42,905 bases of DNA, from positions 1-42,905 of the forward strand of contig NZ_AWFF01000040.1 of assembly GCF_000682755.1 (NCBI RefSeq), written 5' to 3'. The DNA is from Hyphomonas beringensis. GTDB taxonomy: Bacteria; Pseudomonadota; Alphaproteobacteria; Caulobacterales; Hyphomonadaceae. Below, in pieces: positions 28,058 to 36,327 of the stretch. Made by a program: the position numbers and the translations under genes. Each line of letters starts with the position of its first letter. Position 1 is the stretch's first letter. The notes beneath the pieces are model-generated. The model did no database searches and was not told the origin of the DNA. It was given only the letters and a program-made list of their open reading frames with translations.

Positions 28058-30034
28058 ATGGCTGTCACGAACCGCGACATGGCCAACGCCATACGCGCCC
28101 TGTCCATGGATGCCGTCGAGGCGGCGAAGTCAGGACATGTCGGTTTGCCCCTCGGAATGGCGGATGCCGCCACGGTGCTTTTCCGCAAATTCCTGAAGTT
28201 CGATGCATCAAATCCTGATTGGCCGGACCGTGACCGGTTCGTCCTGTCTGCCGGCCATGGCTCCATGCTGATTTATTCCCTGCTGCACCTTACGGGCTAT
28301 AAGTCCGTCAGCCGGGATGACATCCGCAACTTCCGCCAGCTTGGCTCCAACACACCGGGTCACCCGGAAAACTTCGTCACCAAGGGCGTCGAGACGACCA
28401 CCGGCCCGCTTGGCCAAGGCATTGCGACTGCCGTTGGCATGGCCATGGCAGAGCGCCACCTGAATGCACGCTTTGGCGACGATCTGGTTGACCACAAGAC
28501 CTATGTCATCGCAGGTGATGGCTGTCTCATGGAAGGCGTCAGCCAGGAAGCGATCACGCTGGCCGGCCATATGAAGCTGAACCGCCTGATCGTTCTGTGG
28601 GACGACAACTCCGTCACCATTGACGGCAATATCGATGTTGCCGACTCGACCGACCAGTGCGCCCGTTTTGAAGCGGCCGGCTGGGTTACGCGCAAGGTGG
28701 ACGGCCATGATCCGAAAGACATCGAAGCTGGCCTGAAATGGGCCCAAAAGCAGAAGCAACCTGTCTTCCTCGCCATCAAAACCATCATCGGTTACGGCGC
28801 ACCGAAACTGGCAGGCACTGGCAAAGCCCATGGTGGGCCTTACGGCGCCGAAGAAGTGGCGGGCATCCGCGAGAATATCGGCTGGCCACATGAGCCGTTT
28901 GAGGTTCCGGCCCCGATTGAGAAAGCCTGGAAGAAAGTCGGCGAGCGCGGCAAGGACACGCGCAAGGCCTGGAAAGAACGCCTGATGGCGTCTCCGCACA
29001 AGGGCGAGTTCAACGCCGCCATTGCAGGCCGCCTGCCGAAAAACCTCTCCAAGGCGATCATCAAGCACAAGAAAGCTGTTGTCGAAGGCGGCGAGAAAAA
29101 AGCCACCCGCCAATGGAGCGGCGCGGCACTTGAAGTGCTGACGCATTATGTTCCGGAAATGGTGGGCGGTTCAGCCGACTTGACCGGCTCCAACAATACC
29201 AAGACTGCCGTCACCGGCCCGATGACGCCGAAAGACTGGGCTGGACGCTATGTCCATTATGGCGTGCGCGAGCATGGCATGGCGGCCGCGATGAACGGCA
29301 TGTCCCTGCATGGCGGCATCATCCCCTATTCCGGCACCTTCCTGGCCTTTGCGGACTATAGCCGCGCAGCCATCCGTCTGGGCGCCCTGATGGGGGCCCG
29401 TGTGATCCATGTGATGACACACGATTCCATTGGCCTCGGCGAAGATGGCCCAACCCACCAGCCGGTGGAACAGGTCGCCTCCCTGCGCGTGATGCCGAAT
29501 ATGCTGGTCTTCCGCCCGGCAGACGGTGTCGAAACGGCAGAGTGCTGGGAAATCGCGGTCAACCGCGAGAACGGCCCGTCCACCATGGCGCTGACCCGTC
29601 AGGGCCTGACCCCTGCCCGCAAGGAGCACACGGACGAAAACCTCTGCGAGAAGGGCGCCTATGTGCTCTCTCCATCGGGCGTTAAGTCCCGCGAGGCGGC
29701 TGTTCTGATCGCGACAGGGTCCGAAGTGGAAATCGCTCTCGCTGCTCAGGCTGAGCTGGCAAAAGAGAAAATCCACGTTCGCGTCGTCTCCATGCCGTGC
29801 ATGGAACTGTTCGCCCAGCAGGATGAAAAGTATCAGCGTGAGACGCTTGGCGGCGATCTGCCGAAAGTGGGCGTCGAAGCTGGTGTGCGCATCGGCTGGG
29901 ATCGCTGGATCGGCCCGAAGGGCGGCTTTGTCGGCATGGACAGCTTTGGCGCGTCCGCCCCTTATGGCGACCTCTACAAGCATTTCGGCATCACGGCCGA
30001 ACATGTGGCGGATACCGTTAAAGGTCTGATCTAG
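28058..30034 (+). CDS. tkt: Transketolase
   Basis: This thiamine-diphosphate enzyme of the pentose phosphate pathway moves two-carbon units between sugar phosphates. The 658-residue length is normal. Visible are AAKSGHVGLPLGMAD, the SAGHGSMLIYSLLHL segment, the ThDP motif GDGCLMEG...DDNSVTIDG, the catalytic HDSIGLGEDGPTHQPVEQ loop and the C-terminal MDSFGASAPYGDLYKHFGIT. Its TAG shares CTAG (30031-30034) with the convergent hypothetical gene. Confidence 0.96.
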   Translation: MAVTNRDMANAIRALSMDAVEAAKSGHVGLPLGMADAATVLFRKFLKFDASNPDWPDRDRFVLSAGHGSMLIYSLLHLTGYKSVSRDDIRNFRQLGSNTPGHPENFVTKGVETTTGPLGQGIATAVGMAMAERHLNARFGDDLVDHKTYVIAGDGCLMEGVSQEAITLAGHMKLNRLIVLWDDNSVTIDGNIDVADSTDQCARFEAAGWVTRKVDGHDPKDIEAGLKWAQKQKQPVFLAIKTIIGYGAPKLAGTGKAHGGPYGAEEVAGIRENIGWPHEPFEVPAPIEKAWKKVGERGKDTRKAWKERLMASPHKGEFNAAIAGRLPKNLSKAIIKHKKAVVEGGEKKATRQWSGAALEVLTHYVPEMVGGSADLTGSNNTKTAVTGPMTPKDWAGRYVHYGVREHGMAAAMNGMSLHGGIIPYSGTFLAFADYSRAAIRLGALMGARVIHVMTHDSIGLGEDGPTHQPVEQVASLRVMPNMLVFRPADGVETAECWEIAVNRENGPSTMALTRQGLTPARKEHTDENLCEKGAYVLSPSGVKSREAAVLIATGSEVEIALAAQAELAKEKIHVRVVSMPCMELFAQQDEKYQRETLGGDLPKVGVEAGVRIGWDRWIGPKGGFVGMDSFGASAPYGDLYKHFGITAEHVADTVKGLI

Positions 30035-30486
30035 CTCTTCTTGAACAGATCCATCTGGCGGGGATCAATGTAGCGCTTTCGGCGCGGCTTGGTCCTCCCG
30101 GAGCGGAAATACAGATCATCGGTATGATCTTCGACCGGCGGCTCTTCAGTCGCCGGTTTTTCTTTGACTGCCTTTTTGGCCTTGGCTTTCAGGGCCTTTG
30201 GATCCGCGATCTTCCACCAAGTGACGGCGAGGACCGGTTTGCCTTCATTGTCCTCATACCGCTGGAGATAACCTTGGGCCGGTGTTTCCTCGCTATTAGC
30301 AGCCTGAAAATAGGCGGTGGCCTCTTCTTCAGTGACGTTCAGCCAGTCTACAGCCAGCTCCTGAATCACCTCTCCCTCGGCGATGGCCTCGGCCTGTGCA
30401 CGCGTGCGCGCCGCCTGTGCGTCAGGCTTCAGGGCATCCTGCAGGGTCTTTGCGATGGGAAAGGAAAGGCTTGTCATAAGCGTCAC
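30031..30486 (-). CDS. Conserved hypothetical protein, SOS-operon partner
   Basis: This 151-residue soluble protein has an Ala-rich N terminus, a compact central part (EEATAYFQAANSE...LAVTWWKI), a Lys/Glu-rich linker and a basic tail ending RRKRYIDPRQMDLFKKS. The C-terminal QMDLF resembles a beta-clamp-binding pentapeptide (QLxLF-type); this is inference. Its GTG overlaps the mmcB stop (GTGA), so it is translationally coupled; an ATG three codons later (30477) is an alternative. Being downstream of an SOS box, it may be DNA-damage induced. Confidence 0.7.
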   Translation of the reverse strand: MTLMTSLSFPIAKTLQDALKPDAQAARTRAQAEAIAEGEVIQELAVDWLNVTEEEATAYFQAANSEETPAQGYLQRYEDNEGKPVLAVTWWKIADPKALKAKAKKAVKEKPATEEPPVEDHTDDLYFRSGRTKPRRKRYIDPRQMDLFKKS

Positions 30487-30959
30487 GTAAGCAAAGCAGG
30501 TGCCACCGTCCAGCCAGCATCAGCTGCTTGCATGAGGCGCATGGACGCAAGACGCGCCAACCGCAGGGTAACGGCCTTGCGCCGAGCCGCAGCAACCCGT
30601 TCTTCCGGCGCATCCCGGATCACCGCGCCGCCAAAGGCATCTGCCACGATCAGGCCCGTCTCGTCCGGGATTAATTCCTGTGGAAAATCACTCCCCACGG
30701 CGAAAAATAGCCGGTCACAATAGGACATGTAATCCGGCCATTTAGAGTCAGACCGGAAATCAGCGACCGATGATTTCACCTCAATGATCCAGATCTCTCC
30801 GGCAGGCCCAAGCGCAGCAATGTCTGCCCGGCGATTATTGGCCAGCGTCATTTCCGTGACGCCATGGAAGCCAAGCCCCGCCAGCAGACGCATTGTGCCA
30901 CGCACAATCTCTGCGGCACGGCTATCAGGCATATCGGCGGGGCGTTGATCTGGTATCAC
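30483..30959 (-). CDS. mmcB: MmcB-family DNA repair protein
   Basis: This 158-residue protein has a restriction-endonuclease-like PD-(D/E)xK core: RADIAALGPAGEIWIIEVKSS gives the acidic Asp, Glu and Lys set, followed by DFRSDSKWPDYMSYCDRLFFAV. MmcB of Caulobacter is an SOS-induced factor linked to mitomycin C resistance. The open frame begins at a TTG at 30986, but that would put the SOS box inside codons 1-6, so I prefer the GTG at 30959 (an ATG at 30932 is also possible). Confidence 0.85.
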   Translation of the reverse strand: MIPDQRPADMPDSRAAEIVRGTMRLLAGLGFHGVTEMTLANNRRADIAALGPAGEIWIIEVKSSVADFRSDSKWPDYMSYCDRLFFAVGSDFPQELIPDETGLIVADAFGGAVIRDAPEERVAAARRKAVTLRLARLASMRLMQAADAGWTVAPALLT

Positions 30960-30969
30960 GACGCTATTT

Positions 30970-30984
30970 GTTCCCTTAATGTTC
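30970..30984. promoter_or_regulatory. SOS box (LexA site), GTTC-N7-GTTC
   Basis: GTTC at 30970-30973 and GTTC at 30981-30984 are separated by exactly seven bases, the alphaproteobacterial LexA-binding direct repeat. It lies 11 bases before the chosen mmcB start and just past the putative -10, where LexA would block transcription. Confidence 0.75.
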
Positions 30985-30991
30985 AATCCGA

Positions 30992-31020
30992 ACCTAATCC
31001 CGAGCGCTTCTACGGGTCAA
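30992..31020 (-). promoter_or_regulatory. Possible mmcB promoter
   Basis: On the minus strand TTGACC (31015-31020) is followed 17 bases later by TTAGGT (30992-30997). The -10 is a weak match, as expected for a regulated promoter next to the SOS box. Confidence 0.4.
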
Positions 31021-31142
31021 GCTCGGCCGCGCTCTCAGGAATGTGATCAAAATGGGGAACGAATATGATCCGTTACGCGCTGTAGACCGTAGAGGGTGTG
31101 TTACCTTGGCAATAGTCACACTGCAGGAGGAAAGGACCGGCC

Positions 31143-32030
31143 ATGGCCAATGCCTATAGTTCCAATGGACCTGCTGACCGAACTTATGTGAAGACAGCCA
31201 TGAAAGCCCCCATGTTGGAGGCGGATCATGAGCTTGATCTTGCCCGGCGCTGGCGGGAAGCAGAAGACGAAAACGCCCTGCACGAACTGACGCGGGCCTA
31301 TATGCGCCTCGTCATCGCGATGGCAGCAAAATTCCGCCATTACGGCCTGCCCATGCCAGACCTCGTCTCGGAAGGGAATGTCGGCCTGATGATGGCCGCG
31401 GCCCGGTTTGAGCCCGATAGAAAAGTTCGTTTTTCGACCTACGCCAGTTGGTGGATCCGCTCCTCCATACAGGATTATGTGCTGCGCAACTGGTCTATCG
31501 TCCGTACCGGCACGACATCATCCCAGAAGTCCCTCTTTTTCAATCTGCGGCGCCTGCGCGCCCAGATTGATGATACGGGCGATGGCGTGATGACCCAAGA
31601 GAACAAGACTTGGATCGCCGAGCATCTGGGTGTGCCGGAACGCGATGTGGAATCCATGGCGTCCCGCCTGTCAGCCTCTGACCGCTCCCTGAATGCGCCT
31701 ATCGCGGTGGATGGCGATGGCGAGTGGCAGGATCTGCTGCCAGATGAATCCGCGCGCCCTGACGAACAGGTCATGGAATCCCGCGATACGACACGCCGGA
31801 AGGAATGGATTGCCAACGCCCTCAAGGCCCTGAACGCACGCGAAACGCATATCATCCTGAACCGCCGCCTCTGCGAGGATTCCGTCACGCTTGAAAAGCT
31901 CGGCACGGAACTTGGCATTTCGAAGGAACGCGTACGTCAGATTGAACATCAGGCCTTGGGAAAGCTGCGCCGTGCCCTTGAACGTATTGTCGGCGATCCG
32001 GACGAAGCGGGCCTTCTGCCGGGCACCTAG
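31143..32030 (+). CDS. rpoH: RNA polymerase sigma factor, RpoH (sigma-32) type
   Basis: This 295-residue sigma-70-family factor carries the RpoH box QKSLFFNLR (128-136), which identifies the heat-shock group. Region 2 (LVSEGNVGLMMAAARFEPDRKVRFSTYASWWIR) and region 4 with its helix-turn-helix (LEKLGTELGISKERVRQIEHQALGKLR) are complete. A strong AGGAGG lies before the ATG. A short dyad GTGTG...CACAC (about 31096-31125) could fold in the leader. Alphaproteobacteria often have more than one rpoH, so this may be a paralogue for another stress. Confidence 0.9.
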   Translation: MANAYSSNGPADRTYVKTAMKAPMLEADHELDLARRWREAEDENALHELTRAYMRLVIAMAAKFRHYGLPMPDLVSEGNVGLMMAAARFEPDRKVRFSTYASWWIRSSIQDYVLRNWSIVRTGTTSSQKSLFFNLRRLRAQIDDTGDGVMTQENKTWIAEHLGVPERDVESMASRLSASDRSLNAPIAVDGDGEWQDLLPDESARPDEQVMESRDTTRRKEWIANALKALNARETHIILNRRLCEDSVTLEKLGTELGISKERVRQIEHQALGKLRRALERIVGDPDEAGLLPGT

Positions 32031-32791
32031 TCCGGAACCGGGCCAAGCAATTCCAGATCCAGCGGATGGGAGATCTCCATTCTCCCCTCACGCACATAGC
32101 CGCGGGCGCGAATCTGATGGCCCTGCGCCTCCTGACACAGACTGGCGGCAGACTTTGAAAGACTCAATCTCAACGGCGAGCCTACCAGAATGAGGTCGCA
32201 CACAGAGTAAGCGCTCTCGGCCCCCTCCATGCCGGTGACATGGCCGCTCACAATCTGGAACCCTGAGAATTCGTCTGGCAGTTTGTCTGCTGGAGGTATG
32301 CGGTAGGCGCGCATTTTCCACAGTCCTTCCCTGGCCTCACGGGCCCCCTCCTCCAGCTCAAGCAGTGGCGCATTTGCAAGCGCGGTATCCGGGTAGACCC
32401 GCACCCGCGCGCCGCCGCGTCGGATCATTTCCGCATTCAGCCAAAGCGTCGGGCCCAACGCATCGGTGGTACGCACATGGGCAAGCGCCCGATCATATCT
32501 GTCCCGCGTCAGGCCAGCATAATGCAGCTGCACCTCGCGGCCGAGCACCATGTCTTCCAAGAGGCGTTTGGCCTCTTCATGGTAAGGTTGCCCTTCGCGG
32601 TCCTTGTAGGGACGCGCTGGCGCCTCTATGCCAATAAGGCGCACACTCTGGCCGGTATCCAGCACTAAGGCATCCCCATCGATGACGCGCACAACCCGGC
32701 CATGCTCGCCCGGCTCCAGCCCCTGCATCGGGTCCGCCTTGCCACATGCCGCAAGGGCGCACATCAGCCAGAGCACTCGCCAAACGCCCAC
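32027..32791 (-). CDS. SNase-fold lipoprotein with degenerate active site
   Basis: This 254-residue product has a short signal peptide with lipobox LAAC (Cys16) and an SNase/OB-fold domain (about 30-150), then a C-terminal extension I cannot assign. The Ca-site aspartates (VIDGD, 38 and 40), Arg51 and Arg101 are kept, but the position of the catalytic Glu is Ala59 (VRLIGIEAPAR instead of DAPE). It may bind but not cut nucleic acid, or have a structural role. The start is GTG with GGGAG upstream. Its stop shares CTAG with rpoH. Confidence 0.75.
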   Translation of the reverse strand: MGVWRVLWLMCALAACGKADPMQGLEPGEHGRVVRVIDGDALVLDTGQSVRLIGIEAPARPYKDREGQPYHEEAKRLLEDMVLGREVQLHYAGLTRDRYDRALAHVRTTDALGPTLWLNAEMIRRGGARVRVYPDTALANAPLLELEEGAREAREGLWKMRAYRIPPADKLPDEFSGFQIVSGHVTGMEGAESAYSVCDLILVGSPLRLSLSKSAASLCQEAQGHQIRARGYVREGRMEISHPLDLELLGPVPD

Positions 32792-32902
32792 TTTGCTCCC
32801 AACCTCCTATCTCGCTCCACTCCTAGCACGCCGCACATTCCGGCCAAGCGCAATCGGCGTCTTCAACCCCGCCGCCATTTGCCTTATAGCATTATCCCAA
32901 GC

Positions 32903-32979
32903 GGTCCCGTAGCTCAGCAGGATAGAGCAACAGATTCCTAATCTGTAGGTCGCGCGTTCGAATCGCGCCGGGATCGCCA
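32903..32979 (+). tRNA. tRNA-Arg (anticodon CCU), CCA encoded
   Basis: The acceptor stem GGTCCCG (32903-32909) pairs with CGGGATC (32969-32975). The anticodon stem ACAGA/TCTGT encloses TTCCTAA with anticodon CCT (32937-32939), reading AGG. The T arm GCGCG-TTCGAAT-CGCGC (32952-32968) and the D stem GCTC/GAGC are intact. Discriminator G and CCA are encoded. Such rare-codon arginine tRNAs are frequent integration sites, and an accessory region begins right after it. Confidence 0.95.
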
Positions 32980-33004
32980 AGATCATATAAAAAAACAATG
33001 CGTT

Positions 33005-33231
33005 ATAAATTCGGAAAAGTTAGACTTTGCGCTCTCCTTATCCAGAGATCGTTTCTCGGGTCAGTTATACTCGCCCGATACCGCCAAGCTTCTTGCGTCA
33101 GATATAATAGGTCGCATCTGGCACACCTAACGCACGGCAAGTCGAGACAGCATCCAGCCCGTCAGCAAGAGAAACCTCTACCTCACACAACAGCTGCAAG
33201 GCGTCCTCGTCCGAATGCCGCTCCGAGCCAT
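33005..33231 (-). pseudogene. Decayed IS3-family transposase orfA
   Basis: From the ATG at 33229-33231, MAR is followed, after a one-base deletion near 33222, by RHSDEDALQLLCEVEVSLAD, then GLDAVSTCRALGVPDATYYI, a TGA where the family has Trp, and RKKLGGIGRV; another frame continues as RSLDKESAK. This matches IS3-family OrfA (RH.xEE...GVxxxTYYxWRxxFGG...LEKENAxL). There are at least one frameshift and two stops, and the gene is cut off 26 bases from the tRNA end. No orfB remains. The stretch 33232-33327 may hold the insertion-sequence end, but I see no matching inverted repeat. Confidence 0.75.
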
Positions 33232-33327
33232 CACAAACCCCTCTTGAACAGCCAAGACCACTAAGATCAATTAGGTGCAGTTTTAAGGGGGAAGGGCAGG
33301 GTGACGCTAAAGTTCAGATAACTGACC

Positions 33328-35853
33328 TTATCCGACAGCAGGCACATCAACCGATTTTTCCACGCTTCCTGAGTATGGGTACCCGGCTTCCACCGTACTT
33401 ACCTCTTCAGGATAGTGGAAATAGTAACCTTGAAATTTGTGCACCCCCAAGCTCGCGAGGAAGGATGCCGTTGCACTAGTCTCGACGCCTTCTGCAACAA
33501 TTTCCAGACCAAGATGCCTGCATATTCCCAACGCCGCACCAACAAGAGCCTGATCGACAGGACTCGTTATCACATCCTTTATAACAGAATGGTCAAGCTT
33601 CAATCCGTCAACGTTCATAATTTTGAGAACTTCAAACGAATTGTATCCAGTACCAAAATCGTCCAAAAACAATCTGGCGCCTCTAGCTCGCAGAGATTCC
33701 AGGAATGCCTTCTCCTGAGGAGTCCAGCGCATACGCTCAGACTCAGTAAGCTCAAACCAGATCCTCTCCACCAAATCAATATTCTGATCAAGGACGTCTT
33801 CCAGCCAATTTCGAAAGGCAGGGTCAGCAATTGATGAGGCACTCAGGTTGACAGAAATGTACTGCCCCTCTCCAAAAAGTGCGGATTTCTCTTCATCGCG
33901 CAGGACCTGAATAACATGCTCAAACATGACCCGATCCAGCACTGGAATTATTCCGCCACGACGTGCATTTTCTAGAAAGTCGCAAGGACTATAAATACCG
34001 CCCTTCTCCCGCAATCGCATGAGCGCCTCATACCCGACACAACGTCCGCCTTTGGATACAATTTGCTGAAGAAACAGGATAATTCGCTTCTCTTCCACAG
34101 CCTCTAAAAGGCGATGGTACCAACTCCGGCTCTCTTGGGTCTCGGAAACATCCTCGGCCACTTCCTCAAAGTCGCAAACCCTGCCGCGCCCGGAGTTCTT
34201 TGCCGAATAACAGGCTGTATCCGCCTGGGTCATTGCCGTTTCAATGTCCAGTTGGTCTTGAATTTCTACCATCCCTATACTGACACCTATTCGGAAGACC
34301 CGCTCATTATGACTGAGCCGAAATGCGCTTACCTCTGAAACAAGTCTCTCTGCGACCCCACGGGCTCGGACCTTGTCAGTATCGTACAAGATAATACCGA
34401 ACTCATCCCCCCCAATCCTCGCAACCAAATCCGACTCCCGAACATTCTTACGGAGCATTTTACTAACGTCGCGGAGCACATTATCCCCAACCCGATGACC
34501 ACAGAGGTCATTGATAGCTTTGAAATGATCAAGGTCCAAAAACAAAAGAAAGTCCTTCGAGTTGCGCCGCTCACGCTCATTTACCTTCTCCCTCAAACGC
34601 TCTTCGAATGATCGCCGGTTATGGCATCCGGTCATTTCATCCGTATACGCCTGGCTTCTCAACTTCTTCGTGAGGGCAATGATGTCAGAAGCATCCTGCA
34701 GGAGAGCAACCGATCCGATGGGCCTCCCGTCCGCGCTTTGCATTGGTGCTATCGACATGTTGACGGGCTGTTTTTTATCCCCCGCGACTACGAGCTCGAG
34801 CATGGAGTGAAATCTCACCGACTGACCGCGAGCGATTACGCGATCCACCCAGTTGGCCGTATCATCCCCCTCCCTATTGCTCAAAAGCCTGAAGAGATCG
34901 CCGAATCTCCGACCGAGGACATCATTCTTCTCCCGTCCAATCAATCTCATGGCAACCGGGTTACACAGTGTGATAAGACCATTTTCGTCTGTACAAACGA
35001 TTCCCTCACTGGCAGATGAAATAGTAACCTGCGCCAGTTCATTTGCTTTATGTAGCGCCTCACTATGTTGATATTCAGCGGTTACGTCCTCCATGCGCAT
35101 AATGGAGTGTTGCACAGCACCGCGGCCGTCGCGGACATGCCTGATGCATATGCGCAAGCGGATTTCCTCTCCTTCTCCCTTTGGGGTTGATACCTCGTAA
35201 GTGAGACCTATCTCATCCTCTGCCTCAGATTGGCTACACGCACGGATCCTTTCCGCTCCCAATCCGTTCAGTATACCGATATCAGCAAATGGTTTGCCCA
35301 CCAAGTCGGCCACAGGCAGTCCCGTGATCTTGCCAGCGACGCGGTTAGCGAAGGAGATCAGCTTGTTTCCATCGATAACCAGAAGGCCTATGGGTGCATG
35401 ATCAAGCGCTTCTCGGAACAATGCTTCAGACTCCGCCAACGCAATCTGACTCACCTTCAAATCTGTGACATCTCGCAGTACGACAAGTAGTCCTCTAGGC
35501 TTCCCGCGTGGACAATACTGGCGCTCTGTCGATACCTGTACGTCTCGCGCCACCAATCGCGAAGTTACAAGCTTGGCAGGCAGTGATTGATGCCCTTCAA
35601 ACCCTTTCAGAAGCTCAAGGGGACGGTCTTTCTGCCCCACCAGCTTGAAGGCAACTTCAAAGGGGAGTCCTTGGGCATCATCAATCTCTATGCCACACAT
35701 TTCGGAGGCTGAGTTGTTTAAATATTCAATTGCGCCGCGCTCATCGACTCGCACGACCGCATCGCTAATAGCCGTAAGTGTCGCATCGAGAAGACTCGTT
35801 TCTTGCACGACACTACCGCGCAACTTCAATCGTTTGGAGTTGTGGGAAATCAC
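33328..35853 (-). CDS. PAS-PAS-PAS-GGDEF-EAL c-di-GMP signalling protein
   Basis: This 841-residue soluble protein has three PAS domains (about 20-130, 140-260 and 270-390), a GGDEF cyclase domain (400-560) and an EAL phosphodiesterase domain (575-830). Both active sites look intact: GGDEF 481-485 with the product-inhibition RxxD site Arg472-Asp475; EAL 609-611 with Asn669, Glu701, Asp731/732, Lys752, Glu788 and Gln808. It could make or break c-di-GMP depending on PAS input. The start is a GTG with AAAGG upstream. It is the island gene nearest the tRNA. Confidence 0.92.
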   Translation of the reverse strand: MISHNSKRLKLRGSVVQETSLLDATLTAISDAVVRVDERGAIEYLNNSASEMCGIEIDDAQGLPFEVAFKLVGQKDRPLELLKGFEGHQSLPAKLVTSRLVARDVQVSTERQYCPRGKPRGLLVVLRDVTDLKVSQIALAESEALFREALDHAPIGLLVIDGNKLISFANRVAGKITGLPVADLVGKPFADIGILNGLGAERIRACSQSEAEDEIGLTYEVSTPKGEGEEIRLRICIRHVRDGRGAVQHSIMRMEDVTAEYQHSEALHKANELAQVTISSASEGIVCTDENGLITLCNPVAMRLIGREKNDVLGRRFGDLFRLLSNREGDDTANWVDRVIARGQSVRFHSMLELVVAGDKKQPVNMSIAPMQSADGRPIGSVALLQDASDIIALTKKLRSQAYTDEMTGCHNRRSFEERLREKVNERERRNSKDFLLFLDLDHFKAINDLCGHRVGDNVLRDVSKMLRKNVRESDLVARIGGDEFGIILYDTDKVRARGVAERLVSEVSAFRLSHNERVFRIGVSIGMVEIQDQLDIETAMTQADTACYSAKNSGRGRVCDFEEVAEDVSETQESRSWYHRLLEAVEEKRIILFLQQIVSKGGRCVGYEALMRLREKGGIYSPCDFLENARRGGIIPVLDRVMFEHVIQVLRDEEKSALFGEGQYISVNLSASSIADPAFRNWLEDVLDQNIDLVERIWFELTESERMRWTPQEKAFLESLRARGARLFLDDFGTGYNSFEVLKIMNVDGLKLDHSVIKDVITSPVDQALVGAALGICRHLGLEIVAEGVETSATASFLASLGVHKFQGYYFHYPEEVSTVEAGYPYSGSVEKSVDVPAVG

Positions 35854-36327
35854 GTCAAAAAAACCTTTAAGATACCGTCTGTCGCATTGAATACTACTCT
35901 GTTCGCCAGCCCCACAATCGGGTCACTCGGTCTGCAGCCTGAATACGAAACTTCATCTCGCCTGGTTCAGCCGGAACCTATGCGCAATTTCGAAACTCGG
36001 CCATACGCCGGCGGAGTATTCACAATACGATCTCATACATTCCTCACATCAGTTGCTAATATCGCAAATGCACATGAATATGCGCAACGATCCTGAGCAT
36101 TGCATTTGAGAATTGTGCAGCGGGTTAAAAGCTCACCAACAGATGACTCCACTCTGGATCACATCCACCGAAAATCTGTCTACGCAGCATATTTTTCAGT
36201 ACTGGCCACAGTATTTAGTTTTCATAAGTCGCTTCAAGACGGAGTATTTTATGTAGAACAAATGCCTTCTAACAGATTTTCACTTAGACAGGCATCCGCT
36301 AAACGGTCTACTTAGCATTCACCGTGC
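35854..36327. other. Intergenic stretch without a supported gene
   Basis: These 474 AT-richer bases separate two minus-strand genes. Short open frames exist on the plus strand but lack ribosome-binding sites and family features. The leader and promoter of the GGDEF-EAL gene must lie in its left part, but I cannot pick hexamers with confidence. Confidence 0.5.

Noticed and set aside
31050-31075. GGAAC and CGTT before rpoH as an EcfG-type promoter
   Set aside because: The spacing between the two elements is about ten bases; general-stress promoters need about 16-17.
32998-33264. 88-residue plus-strand open frame just after the tRNA
   Set aside because: It runs antisense to the IS3 orfA remnant and has the composition of a shadow frame; no ribosome-binding site.
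33310-33329. AAGTTCAG/CTGACCTT hairpin at the end of the GGDEF-EAL gene as terminator
   Set aside because: It overlaps the stop codon, has a mismatch and only three T residues after it.
36100-36315. 71-residue plus-strand open frame in the 474-base spacer
   Set aside because: TTG start without a ribosome-binding site and no recognisable feature.
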